Positions 13,001-28,000 of a stretch of 64,000 nucleotides of DNA are shown here, in pieces. Each line of letters opens with the position of its first letter. Within the stretch, counting starts at the first letter, position 1. This stretch comes from Zonotrichia leucophrys gambelii (Eukaryota; Chordata; Aves; Passeriformes; Passerellidae). A model generated the notes under the pieces. That model was not told the origin of the DNA, ran no database searches, and saw nothing but the letters and a program-made list of their open reading frames with translations. Both the position numbers and the translations under genes were made by a program. The stretch covers positions 5,541,001 through 5,605,000 of the forward strand of contig NC_088188.1 in assembly GCF_028769735.1 (NCBI RefSeq), in the 5' to 3' direction.

Positions 13001-16000
13001 ACCCTTATGAAAAAGTACTTACAAAATGACAGTGCTTTGGGAAAAAAATTTGAATTGACAAAAAAATTTACACAGCCAAAGCTTCAGAGAAAGGGACCTG
13101 TCAGTCAGAGAGGGACAGGAGCTCTGGCAACTGCACTCACACTGCCAGGCAGTAATTGATAAATTAGTAACTAAGAGAGAATTTTAGAACAGAACTGAGA
13201 CTGCAGAAGAACTCCAAAATAATTTAATTCAACCATTAACCCAGCACTGTTAAGCTCACCACTGAATCATGTCCCCAGGTGCCATATTTAGATGTTTTTG
13301 GGCACTTACAAGATAGAAGCACAGGGTTTAGGATATTTCCTTCCTTGCTCCATGGAGTCTCTCCCTGTGTTTGCCATGGATGCACAGAAATGCTGCTCCC
13401 ATGGGTGGAAAGCAGCACCTCCAACCCAGAGACCAAACTGAGAATGAGATTTTGCTCTCAGCATCTTTTTGGGTGCCTGTCAGCAAAAAAATGCAAGTGT
13501 CCAGCTCAGAGCTGAGGATGGGACAGCAGGTGACAATCCACACATAATTCCATTGAAAGCATCCATGAGGAAGTGGGAGAAGGGCTTGGGGACATGGGCT
13601 GTGGTCTCCTTGAGTGTCAGAAAAAGGACTGGGAGGGGTTCTGGTGGCAGCTCAGTCCTGCCAGAGGAGCTGGGATCTACAATCCACAATTAAAACTGGT
13701 CCTCACCTCCCACCTCAGCACCAGTGATAATTGAAGTAAAGGGGATAAGGGAAAGGGCGGGGAATAAATGCAAACTTTAAACAATATTTATTAAAAAAAA
13801 AGGACTTGCTGGCTATTTGCACTGAACATATTGATGTGTTCTGGTGTTGTGCTATGCCAACAAAAACAATCAGCATCTTCAAGGCTTTTCACACAGCCCC
13901 AGCAGAGCTGAAAGGCAAACAGCTCTCAGGAAGCAGTCCAACACAAACACTGGCTGCAGCACAGCCTCACCTCTTCCCTGGCACTGCCACTGCCTCAGGC
14001 ACAGCAGGAACACAGAGCACAGCTCCAGCACCCAGCTCCTGCTCTGCCAGCTGCTCCCACCTGTGGGATCTCAGCACCTCAGGACTGAGGTGTCACCGAG
14101 ACCACCCTTGGGGGCTCGGGAGTCCTGGGATGTTGCCAGAAGTGTCTGGTGGCTGGACTTTGATCCTACACAGGAGACGACACCTGTATGAGGATAGGAG
14201 GGTTTCACCGGGGTGAATGGTGAAGGGATGAGTTAGTTAGAGAGTGAAACACAGGGTTTAGGATTTCTGTACAGGGGGGTTTAGAGAAGTAAGATGGAGG
14301 AATTGGGGCGTGTCCTGTCCTTCTTCTTCTTCTTCTCCTCCTCCATCTTCTGTGGTGATGGTGGCACTTTGGGATTGGTCATTACTAAAAGTGCACCGGG
14401 CAATAAGGGTGAAAGGTATTGGGGAAAAATGATAAATATTGTACACGTAACTTTGGGTATAAAGATAGGTGACCGCCCGGAGGGAGGGGAGTGTGCTCAT
14501 GGCTGGCTGCTGAGCAGAGCTCTGTCGGGCCGAGAGAAAATCTTTTAGATAAACAATTAATAAACACAGAGACCGAGAAAAGAACTGAAGCCTCTTCTGC
14601 TCCTTTGAAACGCGGCTGCCCCAAGGCCACCCCGGGCCTTTCCAGGCCATCCAAACAGCCGAAACCGGACACCCACCCAGGCAGAGCTCAGGTCAAGGAT
14701 TGAAGCATCCCCCACTAAGAGTTCTCACCCTGGTATGGCAAAAATCCATAAAGAACCAAGAACTCAGTACCAATTCTGGTGTTCCATCACCTGCCAATCC
14801 ACTGGGTGCTTTGGCACTCATGGAGCATCACTGGAAATATTTAAAAAGATGGTTTTTTGGCCAAAAAATTTTTTAAAAAACTCTGCAACATCAAAGATGA
14901 ACCTTAAGTCTCCAGCTGGGTTAACACTTCTTCCTTAACACAGCAACACAACATCAGGAAGCCCAACTACATTAAACAGCAAGAACAAAGTGATCAGTTA
15001 CAAGAAGTAACTGATTTATTTAACTTAGTAACTGAACAGTTATTTTCTCTTTAAAATAAAAAAATATAGAATTGCTGAGGGACATAAAAGTAAGATAAAT
15101 TAGACATAAAAGTAAGATAAATTTACAAATGGCATAGGACCAAGGAACTAGACAAGTTTCACAGGCTGACTGCAAAAACTCCTAAGTTTCTTTAGCAAAC
15201 AAAGTGTTCTCTGCTTTTCAAAACATGCCCCATGTTTATTTTGATGAGAAACCAACCACTTGTATACTTTATCCCATAGACTGGAAGAAGCAGACTTAAA
15301 GTACATAAAACTAACAGCTGGTGTAGTCTTGAGTTCTCAAAAATAATAAAAAAAACCCAGAAGTCAACAGTAGCCACAGAAATGTGAGCATAAACAGCTA
15401 ATGAACAGAAAAAGCTTTTAAAATTCCAAGTTAACTCCACTGGAAAATGCCTCATTTGACTCGCAATTAAGAATGCCAACTTGAAGCTTAGAGCTACCAA
15501 ATTATGATCTGCCTAAAAATCCCCCAGAAAATAAAAATGCAGAGCAGATTGAAGAATTAATAATAATTAATAACAATAACAGGTCCCTGGCTTGCTGATG
15601 TAAATCAGTTTACCCTGGGTACACAATGACATTATTCAAATGCAGCCACAGCAACATCCCTTTGGAGCATGGGATGAGCTGAATGACAATAAACCTCCTT
15701 TTGGCTGGAGGAATTTTGACAAATTTGCAGGAAATTACTGGAGGAAATTTATTGGAATTTATTGATAAATTTGGAGGAATTTATGGAAAGAAATTTATTG
15801 AAAAATTTGGAGGAATTTATTGGAATTACCCAATACATTTAGGTTCTTGGAGAAGCATGATTGGGATGAGGATAATCAAAATCTCCCAGGCTCTTATTAA
15901 AAACTAAAAATAAAATAAAAAAAGAGACCAAGCCCAAACCTCTACACTTAAATCTACATCACAGCTTTAAGAAGAACCCAACAATTTTAAATCCACCTCC

Positions 16001-19000
16001 AGACAAGCTCCCTCTGCAGCCAGGCAGACCAGAGCCGGCCTCCAGGGAAGCTGCAGAGGTAGGAGCGCTGTGATTTCCAAGTGATTCCTTCTGGCAGCTC
16101 AAACCTTCAGCTCACAGCAAATGGTTCCAAACAGCACCAGGGAGGGAAGGGGGTGGCTGAAAACCTGCATGTCTGCCTGGCAGCCCACACAGCAAAGCTT
16201 TGCAGGGGCTGGGGGGACAGGAGGGAAGCTCGGCACATCCAGAACGCCAACCAGTCAAAGCAATCAGATTATTTCCCCAGCATCCCAAGCTAATTGGAAA
16301 TTAAACCAAGTGTGTAATGGAGCTAATGAAATACAATGTTCTGCTGCTTGAAACAGGAACCTCTGGCTTGCCATGCTGCTAAAGTGAAGGGGAAATGAAG
16401 AAAAAGAGGAAAAATGAGGGGGCTCAGAGAAGGCTGAGGGAAGGCAGCGCTCCCTCCACAGCTGGAGGCTCCTGCCCTCAAGGGAGCCAGGCTGCAGGAG
16501 ATGATTCTGAGGTGCTGCCATTTCAGAGAGCACTCTGGGCTGGCAGGGTGCATCTGTGCCATCAAGCACAGGCTCCCAGCTGGGAGACTCAGAGCAGCCA
16601 TGGATGGGTGTCTCACAGGGCCACTCATTTTTATGAGCATGCTGCGTGCCCAGAATGTCCCTGCCAGGTGCTCTCCAGAGAACAAGACCCCTCATCCTGT
16701 TCACATCATCACTTTTATCTCCAAGCCCTCCTTATTCTGCTTCCCTAGGAACAGGAACCTTAACATTAGCCCAGGAACCTTAACATTTCTCATTTTACAA
16801 AATAATTCTTCCCTGTGAGGGTGGTGAGGCCCTGAGAAGCTGTGGCTGCCCCATCCCTGGAAGTTCTGAATGGAGCTTGGAGCAATATGGGACAGTGAAA
16901 GGTGAAAGGTGTCCCTGACCATGGCAGGGGATGGAACAAATTGAGCATTAAGGTCCCTCCCAACCCAAACCCTTCTGTGATTCAATAATTCCATGAAATG
17001 GCTCAACCCTGCAAGTCAGAGAGCCCCCATGAGCCTCTCACACTGTCAGTGCTTGTTTATATGTATAGATATAAAATAAAGCTCTGGGAGACTCACACAT
17101 TCCCAGCTCCTGATCACATCCCAAAAACTGCCTGGGTGGGGAAGACCTCCTGGCTTGCTTTTTGCAAGTGGGCTGAATTTTTATGCAAGGCAAGTTAAGT
17201 GTTATACTTCCCACGATGTGCTTGCCCTAACTGGGTTATTTTTTTTTTTTTTTCTGCACTTCCCAGCAGAAAAATGGCACTTTGTGGCAGACTGGAATAT
17301 CACTCCTGCTCTCATATCCTTGCAAAAATCAGGATGTGTGAGCTGTAAGGCAGGAAAACAAGCTTCCCACAGCTGTTGAAACTCTTGTGGTAGGTGGGCA
17401 AGAAGCTGCTCCATCACAAGGGGCTTCTTGGCACAGCTGAGCCCTCAGTGCAGGAAATTAAATTTCATGGGAAGACACAGAGGGTCTGCAGCTCCCTGTT
17501 CCCCTTCCAAAAATCACTGTGGTGTGATCCCAGTCTGGATCAGGCACCTACCAGGCACATCAGAAAGGTTTTGCTTTATTTTTTGCAATTTTCCTTGCAG
17601 AGGTTCTCGCTGGCACCATCCAGTGGCAAATGGGCTGTCTCTGATCTGAGCTGAGAAAAAAGGACCAGCCAAGCACCAAATTCCTTACAGAGCCCTAAAA
17701 AGGGGGGTGCAGAGTTACAAAACATCACAACCACAACATTAGCTGACAAATGGTATTTGTCAATAGCTACTAGTGGCTGTTCCAATGGAAAATAACATGT
17801 AGGCACATGTCAACAAAATTCCCAAGAAAGTGATGGATGTCAGAGATCCTGGAATGATCTGTTCAGCAAGACTAATATTTTGGAAATTAGGCACATACTG
17901 GTGGCTGTAATTGGAAGGAGACAAGTCTCTGATAGATGAATTTGTCAATTAAGCTTTATAAAATGAGATATCTGGGAAGATAAACCGTGGAGCCACGGAA
18001 ATTCCCAAATTACCCAATTCCTCACCTCTGCCAGTACTGAAAACACAGGAAAAAAAAAAATCACATCTTTGAGGGAAGATGCTCAAGAACTGAATCCTTC
18101 ATACCACAAACCAACCAAACAAAAACCCAAGTCCCACATGCATGCCTGAAATTCCCTCAGACCTCTTCAGGATGAAAACACCTGCTCAGTGAGTGAGATT
18201 CCCCTGCAGGAGCTCATTCCAAAGCCAAAGCTGCTTTCAGCAGCACAACAAGGGGCTCAGAGTGGGAAACCAGAAGCTGTGCCACCAGGCACAGGTGGCA
18301 GCTCTCCCTTTCTCCCTATTTAAGTCTTTGCTGTGCCTGCTGCCACACACACAGCTGGTTTCTGCAGTGCCAGGCAATCCCCCACATTTCCTCTCCCTGG
18401 CACCTCACCACACATGAACACAGCCCCTGCTCAGACAGGCTCCTCCACAGCTTCTCCCCATCTCTCTGCCAGTTTGCTGCCACTTTTGGCTGCACAGTTT
18501 ACCAAAAGTGTTGCTTTTCCTCCTGGACAGCCTGATGGAAACAGCACAAGCATCCATTAGAGAGCTCCAAAGTGCCACCACCACCACTCCCCAAGAGCCC
18601 CAAGCAATGTTCTCATTCACTGCAACATATCCATCACTGGGTAAAAGAAATTCCACCCACAAATGCCATCAAGTGTCTCCCAGAAGGAAATATTATCTCC
18701 ACTTGCAGCACAAACATTATAAAAAAACCTTAAACCACACACAGGATCAATTCAGGCATGGTTGGAAGACTTCAAGACCCAGCCTGCATCTGCAGTGCTT
18801 GGATTGAAAAGAAGAGGGATATTTTTTTGCCCACAGGACAGAAAGGGAATCCTGGAGCAGCCCCAGGTTGATGAGATGCTGCAGAGCTCCCAGCAATATT
18901 CAGCTCCACACTGGGATGTGGATTGTCAAATCCTTACAACCTTCATGAGCAGGAATCATGAATTCATCCAGCAGTGACAGCTCACTCCTCCCACCAGAGA

Positions 19001-22000
19001 AAACAGCAGCTGCAGGGAAAACACAGGGCTGGGAGAGTCCCCATGAGGAACAAGTGACCTCCTGTGCCCAGGGAGAAGGTGGTGTTAGATAAGACAATTC
19101 CCACATCCCTGACTGCCTCCCACAAAGTCCTTCTGGGACTCAGGGGATCACCAGTTTCTCACCAAGGGGTTCTTTTCTCAGCTTTAATAGAAAGAGAAGG
19201 ATAAAACTCCAGCAGAGGACAGACCCAGGAGGCAAAAGCTCTTTTTTGTTTCTAAACAGGCTTATTCCTCAGGACATCAGCTCAGAGACATTCTGCTTGT
19301 TAGCTAGTAGGAAAAATATAAAGGAAGATCATCTTCTTCCATAGGGTCATCCAGGCAGTCCCACACACCCACTGAAGTTCTGGCAGGGAAGGAACCCCCA
19401 TCCCTTGTAGGCACAGCAGGAGAACACTCTGATTTATCTCTACAGGGTTTTAGTCTCATCTGTGAACTGTGGAAACTCAATACTGCTGGAGGGAATGTGG
19501 ATTAGATCAAACTGGACCTCACCATCTCCACTGTCAGATCTCAGATTCCCTTCTTGGTGTTAAAGGTAAAAAATCTCCCAGCTACAAGAGAGTTTAATTA
19601 TACTCCACACACTTGGTGCATTTTAATCAATGATGTGATCTCAGCTTACTCTGTGCTGAGTCCCAAGAATGTTTCTCCCAATAAATTGTGATGTAGAGGG
19701 TGTAAAACACAGCAAAAAGAGTCTGTACAATCCACAAAAACACAGAACAGCCACACCTGAAAAACCTTGGATCCAGCATGAGGAAGGAGAAATGCTGCAG
19801 GAAGGAATTAAAAACCTAGAAAATAGCAGGGAGAAGGTGACATCAGTTAACTTAAGCCATGTAGATAACAGAGATTGGCAGTGAATCTATTCCATGGGTT
19901 AAAAGTTACTTTAGAAGGTCAAGGATTGAAAATATTTGGAAAGAAAGGTTGCTCCATTCAAATGTTAAGGTTTTAGATGGATTTCCTCTCATGTTTTTCT
20001 GCTAATATTTACATTCCTGAAGAAAATCAAGTGCAGGGATAAAAAAAATAAACCAGGAGGGAAGTAGTTACAAAATAAAGTGTCTAAAGATAGTCAGCTT
20101 TGGTTCTGCTTTCAGCTGCTGCCATCTCGTGGTCTGCTCTCCCTCTCCTGGGCTCAGCACTTCCAGTGCTCCAAGGAGGAGCAGCCATTGCAAGGCCAGA
20201 ACAAGACAGCAGCAGGAAAAAAAGAACAAAATAAGGTTTTTCCATGGGTTCAGAGAAGCTCTGGCCACCAGTGGGTGTGAAACACTCCCACTTCTCTCCC
20301 CTCACAGTTACTCACTGCTGGCTGTGAATGGTGTTCTGCAGTAACAGGGCACAGAAATCTCATTTTGGAAGCACATTTTTGTTAGTACAGGCTTCTGAGT
20401 TGCATTTCACCCAGGTTACCAGCAAGAGAAGTGCTGAGGGCTCAGCAAGTGCAGCAGCCCAAGGCAGCCAGGCCCAGCTTTACATTCCTCCAGTCCTGCT
20501 TGTGCTGAGCTTCATGAATAGGGTGAAAAAAGAAGGATTTGTCTTAAGGCAGCTCTGGGATGAAATGAGGGCTCCCCCTCTATGGAAGGATCCTCTTCAG
20601 CAGGATCCCAACTGGCAAAGGGCAGCCACAGGCACCTCAGAGCATCTGGAAAATGAGATTAAAGACTTCTCCACAATCAAACTTGTGCAGGGCAACTGAA
20701 CCCTGCCCTTGTAAAGGGTTTTGGGTCATGGCCTGCACAACACAACTCAGAGAACTCTGCTGTCATGGCAAAAGCCACCAGCCCACCTCACCAGATACAG
20801 CCCTATCAATATATCTGCAATTACAAGTTTGAATTAATTCACCCAGAGGATGCACCTGCACAGAAAATCACCTCATGTGAACTAAGGCAACATCCTGACA
20901 ACAAAAATAAAACAGGTAAAGGGGAAAGAGCCTTGGCTGTGCACCTACAGCACCTCAATGCCCTGAACATCCCCAAAGGCTGCTGCTTTATTAACACAGA
21001 ATAATGCCATTAATCCAAAAATATAAGGAAAAGGAGAACAAAGCCAAAATGTTTCTGACAAGGTCACCTCCAACTTAGACATCCTTATGATGAAGGTGAT
21101 CTGAGCCCAGAGAAATATGCACCCTGATCCCTGCACAATTATGAGGCAATTAGTGAACCACAGATGGAGATGTTCCTCCACCAACACCCAGCTCAAATGC
21201 TTAGAGCTTGCTCATGTGCTAGAGGCAACCAATTCCAAAGCCATAATAAAACCCTTCTTGAAGACTATTTTTCAGCTGCAGCCTTTTTTAGCTCCTGCTC
21301 AAAATCCTCATTTCTCAGAAGAGAGAACAAATGTGGATTTCCCATCTCAAAAATTCTGCTTCATTAAGTATCTAATGTCGCCCATTTCCACAAGCCATCA
21401 AAAGAGGAGAAACATTTATAATATAAATATGAATGAGCTTGGCTAACAGGTTGCAATGATTGAGATGCACCATTTACAGAGGAATAGGATCCATCAGAAA
21501 AGATCCATCTGTATCCATTCCTTCCAGCAATCTTTGCTTTTTGATAGCCAATACTGATACACACATTTTACTTAAAAAGACCTTCCAGGCAGGACTGCAT
21601 TCCAAGAAAAATAAATAAAATAAATATCAACTTGCACACAAATATCACTTATTTGGCAAACACAATTCAAGGTCATCAGGAAGTTTCACATGGAGAAAGC
21701 AATGAGGTGGATGGTTTGCCCAGGAAGATGAACCTTAACTAGGGGTGGATAATTCCTGAGCTTTTGAAGGAATCACTGTGCCACAAAGGAAGGAAATTCC
21801 AAGAGGATCAACTTAACTAAAAGGTTAGTTAAGTTGAAATTTCTACTAAAATTTCTTTCCTCTAAAATTTCTTTTCCTGTTCTACTAAAATCACAACAGA
21901 TTAAATATTGTATTAAATCACCAGCTCTAAGAGCATCAAGCCTTTGATAAAATCTCTCCCCGTGCAGTCTTAAAATGAAGAAATATTATGCCCCATCAAC

Positions 22001-25000
22001 AGTAAAACCTGGGAAATAGAACAGCAGCTACAGAATAATTTCCAAGCCTGCAGACCTGAAAACACACCCCAGGCTTCTCCTTCATCACCAGCACTCCTCC
22101 AAAGTGCATTTTCCTGCTGTGAACCCTCAGTTTTGGAAAGAGCATTGATTACAACATGAGGCAGGTACAGTGACCCTGCACAGGTCCAGGAGAGCTGCCC
22201 CAGCCCACCCTCATTACCACCAGCAGCTCATGAATTTTCCTGATGTTTTATTAAGAAGCCCTGTGCTACTTTTGGAGGTTTATTCAGCAAATGGAACACA
22301 CATTGCCCTTTATTTCTCCTCTTCTCACCATTCTTTTAAGTCTATATTAAGTTAATGCACTTTTTAAATACATATCTATGCTCTCCTGTCAGCCAGTGGC
22401 TCATTTACCAAACCACTGAGATCAACAAGCACAAAGGGCAAGAAAACCTTGTTATTTCTCCTGAAGCAGCACATCTTTTCAGCCAGAACTCTTCACCTCA
22501 CCTCCATGTGGCTGCAATCAGAATAAAACCAGAGCTGGAAGCATGGCTGGGAGAAGAGGAGGTTCTGTCCCTGAGCTCCTCTGCTGCCTGGGAGCTGCTG
22601 AACACCAGGGAACGTTGAAGTGGAGCTAAAGGAGCCCAAGCCAGTCCCTTCACCCCCCACACTGAACTGGAACAGCAGGTGTTTCAGCAGCCTCAGAGCT
22701 GCCTAGACAAAGAAAGCACCTTCAAGCAGTCATCAATATTCACACAGAAGCCTGGCATGAGAAAAAAAAATAAATCAGGGAGGCAGATAAAAAGAACAGC
22801 TTGTAAAAGAGCTGGGTATCAGAGAAAAGAAGTGTCTGCATCTCCTGAGAGACACCACCACTGAGACTGCTGCCTGTGACAGTCAGACACCTCGAGTTTT
22901 ACTGTCTCTACAGAGTCCTACAAAGAGCCATCAGCAGCCTTCACTCTGCTGCTAAAGGGGATGGCACCTCATCACCTGCACTTGGTTTATCTCAGGTGCC
23001 CAAAGACTACAGCAGGACAGAAATTCTGTGGTTTGATTCATGCACCACAGAAAGAGCTGCTAAACCTGCCCTAATAATACGAGGTTACTTCTTTAACAAG
23101 AGTCCATTCTCTAAAAGAGCTAAAAAAGTACAGTCACGTTCTTAAACTCTGAGTAAAACTGAGCTGCAGAAGTTTTCTTCCCTGCTAAGGGTCAGGCTGA
23201 TGTTGGTATGCTGCCTGGATTCCAGCAGGAAACAGAATTCAATGAAAGGATGATGCAGGGGGACACTTCAGTTCCTTGGCCACCACCTTTTAGTCACAAA
23301 ATAATAGCAGGAGACACCTGGCTTGGACATGGACCCTTCATCAAGCATAATTAAATGCTGATTTAGTAGGTAATTTACTCATGTGAAATTCCTGGTCGTG
23401 ATCTCCACCTCTCCTCTGACAACTCATTTAACTTTATTAAAACATTAGCATTGATTTTCTCCACTCATTACAAGCCAGTGAATTTATCTGCATTAACAAA
23501 TTAATTCATCCAAACTCTTATTCCAGGAACAGCCAAAGCCTGCAGGAAAGCAAGAGCTACAAGCTGTCACCAAGGCAGCAGCATCACATAATTCTTGCTC
23601 TTCTGACTCGCCTGGCCAAGAAGTTAAAACAGGCAAAAGCCCAAAAAAGATCAAACAACAGAAGATACTCCCTGTTTTCTGAGGCAACAACCAAACCTAA
23701 CCAAAATCATGCCAGAACCTTTCACATTTGTGATTTCCAAACAACACAAACTCAAGCATGTGGCATTCACATTCCCTGAACATGATTCCTTCACTCAGGG
23801 TTTTTCTCCTGGGAAGCTGAAAGGCAGCAAGAGAAGCCTCAGAGAAAAGGAAAACAATTCTTATCTCATTTGCTTCTCCTGTGTTGTGCTCATGTGTTTG
23901 GAGATTGTTTACCCACAGGTGATTGCTTGATTGGATTCTGGTGTGAAGTTGTTTTGACTCTTTGGCCAATCAGGGACTCTGGAAAGAGTCGTGAGTTTTC
24001 ATTATTATCTTTTTAGCATTCAGTAAGTATCTTTTCTGTACTCTTTAGTATAGTATAGTATTCTTTAATATAATATAGTATAATAAAGTAATAAATTAGC
24101 CTCCTGAGAACATGGAGTCAGAGGCATCTGAGAACATGGAGTAAGATGCATCCCTGTAAATGGAAATTTACAATAAAGCAGCGTGCTGGGAACGCCTTAC
24201 CATGGGATTGGAGTCTGCAATCAGATCCCGCAGGGAATCCAGGAACCCTTGGTCCTCCACCATCTGGGCATTGATGTCGTGGAGCTTGGCCACACAGACA
24301 GCTGCAGTTTTCCTCACGTAGGGGTCCTCATCCTTCAGGCACTTGCGCAGGGGCTCGCACAGGTACTCGGTGATCTTGTCCACGCGGATGCAGCCCATGG
24401 TGCGCACGGCCAGCGCCCGGATCAGCGGGTTTGGGTCCTCACAGTCCTGCAGCACAGCACAGAAACATCTGCAGCACATCTGCACCACCACACAAACACA
24501 GCTGCAGCAGCAATTCCCTGCAGCCAGGCTGCTCTTACTTAAGCAGCATCTCTCTGATTGAATGCTAAGTGTCGGAACCCAGGAAATTCCTCTGACCTTG
24601 ACACCCTGCCCAGGGGCTCAGAGCCCAAGATCCCTAAGCCTTTGATTCAGTCCTTGGAAAAAACAATTACCAACCTTTATAGGAAGAATTACAAGTCAAG
24701 GAAGTTTAAGTAGAATAATAGTTAGTTTGTTATGGGATGGAAAATAGATTTTTGAGGTTTTTAGAATGGGAGCTCAGCATCCCAAGATGGAGGAATTTGG
24801 GTGTGCCTTGTCCTTTTTCCTTGTTCTTCCCAGTCTCCATGTTCTGGGTGATGTTGGTATTTTTAGACGAGTTTAGAGTAGAAGCTCACTGTCTAACATA
24901 GGTGATAGGTATTGGGAAGTTCTGGTAAATATTGTATAAGTAGTTTTTAGTCTAAAAGATAACACCAGTGTGCTTTGACCCGACCTGTCAGACAGACCTT

Positions 25001-28000
25001 GGAGGGTCAGAGAAAGAATTTTATAGATAAGAAACAATAAACAACCTTGAGAACGAGAACAGAAGAGTTCTGACTCCTTCTTTGACTGCTGGGCTGGGAA
25101 AAGAGACTTTCTAACACACCTCAGAGTCACTCTGACCAGCAGAGATTCCAAGAGCTAAGAGCCAGGCAATTGCTTCAGATCAGGAGTAAAAGGGCACTTG
25201 TTGCTTCACAGAAATATTTTACTCTGTCTTGAGATGTTTCCTGTCCCTTTATTCTCCCAGCAAAGCTGCTTTTAACATGATCCAACAGCTAAGCTGGAGA
25301 GGCAGCTCTCAGCACCCAAAATCTCACCACAAAGTAATTTACTGATTTCCAACCTTTCTGGTTTAAAGGAGCAAGAAATAAAATGGGGAAAACCAACAAC
25401 TAGGCACAATGCATCAGTCATCAAGGCCCATTTCTTAAAGGCCAAACACAAACATCCCTTAAGCTACAACACATGGAGCACTAAGCAAAGGCCACTCTAG
25501 AGGGGCTTTTCTAAATAGGAAAAAGAAAAGGCAGACAGGAATACATTTCTTACTCCAAGCCTACATCATTTTCCATGCATCCAATCCATCTACAGCTCCT
25601 CCAAAATCAGCCTGTAAAAGGATGGCTACAGAATGACCTACAAAAGCATTTACCTTCCACTGTTCAAATTTCCTGCAGCTGAAAAATTAATTTTAAGCCT
25701 GCAAGAGAAGTGACACATCCTACCAGAGCATTCCCCACCTTGAACTGGGAAGTGCTGAGTTAGTGCAGACCAGTGTCAGCACTTGCTCTTCACTAACATC
25801 TGTCCCTCAAGCTGCCAAAAGGGACACCAGGCTTCCCTCTGCAGGGTGGGAGATGGAAAATATCATTTTGTAACTCTATTCTAACAGAATTGCACTTTAA
25901 AGACAGACAATATTCTTTCCAGAGAGGACGACAGAGACATCCTCTCTTGCCAGAAGAGCAGATCTCTCAGTTTAGGTGCCCTCACCTCCTTCTGCCTCAA
26001 GAACCACAAAAGAAACTTTGGAACTCAATCCCATTCCCAAGTGTCTTATATTTTATAACACTCAAACTTCTTCTAAGCACTGGGTTTTCTCTTGCACAAC
26101 ATGGGACTGGAATAACATTTCCTAGATAAGGAGAGGCAACCTGACAAGAGAACTAAAGGCAAGCCAGCAATCAGGCTGTTGTTTTTCCAGTGAACTGTCT
26201 CTCAGTTTCACCAGAGATAAAGGTTTGCCACACAGAGCACAGCTGGAACATTCAAACAGGAAGTTTGATATTCATGTCTCAGATACTACAAAGGCTGGAA
26301 GATGAAACAGATAAAATCTGTTTTCCAGTACCAGAAGTTGGTAAAACAACAGAAGCAGCTTTCCCCAGAGCAGGTTCACTCACAGCCACTCACAGAGCTG
26401 CTGAAGTCATCTCCTCTGCAATAACCAGAAGGAACAACTGAGAAAGGACTCAGATATGGTGGACACAGCACCCTCCTCTATGAGCCCAGCCCCAAAGCAG
26501 AGATAAAGCTCCCAAAGGACAAAGATGTGCTGGCAGGCACTGTGCTGGCCCCTTTCCTGATGTGCCAGGGGAGCAGGTTACCTTCACAAAGCTGTTGACA
26601 GCCATGATGGCCATGTCTGGCTGGCTTTTGGCATAGTTCATCAGGTACAGGTAGACCAGCTTCTTCAGCTCCAGGTTGTCAGTCTGCATGCAGTTGACAA
26701 CATCAGGGAACAGAGAGCTGGATACACAACACAAGGATGGAAGCAGAGAATTGTTTAGGTTAGGAAATGCCAGCAGTTCCCCCAGCACTGCCACAACCAC
26801 ATCCCCAAGTGCAACATCTGAACACCTTCTAAAACTCTCCCAGGGATGGTGACTCCACCTCTGCCTGTTTCAGTCCCAGCTGAACCTCCCTGGCACAACT
26901 GGAGGTTATTTCCTCTCATTGTCACCTGGGAGAAGGGACTGACCCCAGCTGCACCCTCCTGGCAGGGAGTTCAGAGAGTGACAATGTCCCCCTTGAGCCT
27001 CCTTTTCTCCAGACTGAGCCCCCCACCAAAGCTGCTCCTCATCAGAGCTGTGCTCCAGCCATCCCCTCCTCTGGACATGCTCCAGCCCCCCAATGTCCTT
27101 CTTGTCATGAGGGGCCCCAAAGTGACCCAGGATTTGAGGAGTGGCCTGAGCAGTGCCCAGCACAGCGGGACAATCACTGCCCTGCTCCTGATACAGGCAG
27201 GTGCCACTGGCTCTCTTGGCACACAGCAGCTCATGTTCAGCCACAGCTGACCAGCATCCCTGGTCCTTTTCCATCTTTCCAGCAGCTGTTCCTCATTCCT
27301 GGAGTGTTCCATGGGTTGCTGTGACCTGAACTCACACCTCTGGTCTCAGCCCATGCACTGAGCCTGCCCAGATCCCCCTGCAGAGCATTCCTGCCCTCCA
27401 GCACATCCACATTCCCACCCACAAAATAAAAACCAGAGCTTGCATGGCATGCAAAGGGGATAGTAACAATATCAAGGAAGCCAGAAAAGCAGAAGTTCCA
27501 CTTTAAGCACCCTGCTGTTTAATGAAAGGTCACCTTCCCCTTCAAAGCAGTTTGCAATGGCTTTTATTATAATAATTTAATTCTCTTCTACAGCTTTAAC
27601 ATAGGAGGAGGTGAAAATGCCATTTCCTAAATATGTTTTAACTAAGGAGTTCACCAAGCAAGGAAATTCTACCATGCCAGGCCTGGAAATGAACCCACAA
27701 GAGGAAAAATGTTGCTTTAAAATGTTTTGGTCATGCAGGACACTTATGAAGAACCAAATTCCAGACTAGCAAAGTCCAGAGTGCTCAGAAGCTTAAACAC
27801 TGTCAAGCTGAGCTTCACTCAAATGTCAAGCAGCCATCTGCAAACAGCACTGCAGAATAACACAAGAAGTTACACAAAGATTCTGCAGCTCCCAGGTTTG
27901 CTGTGGGGATCTGAAGGTGATGGGTAAATGCTGCTGGCAGAAAAGATTAGGGTTTTTTTTTTCCCCTTTGGTTTATGTGTTCCTTCATTCTATGATGAAG

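Larger units (their letters stand above)
11522..24200 (-). other. Largest AP2B1 intron (12.7 kb): contents
   Basis: No exon recognised. It holds a family C LTR (14.2-14.7 kb), an A/T-rich GGAATTTATT-type repeat (15.7-15.8 kb), a CR1 fragment (16.8-17.0 kb), a T-run near 17229, a perfect 13-bp hairpin at 21.8 kb and a family B LTR (23.8 kb). The remainder is unremarkable. Confidence 0.7.

Noticed and set aside
24183..24542. 119-codon plus-strand open frame
   Set aside because: Shadow antisense to the AP2B1 exon at 24201-24446.
26450..27420. Possible extra gene from open frames at 26.8-27.4 kb
   Set aside because: The sequence is an antisense CR1 fragment with broken frames.
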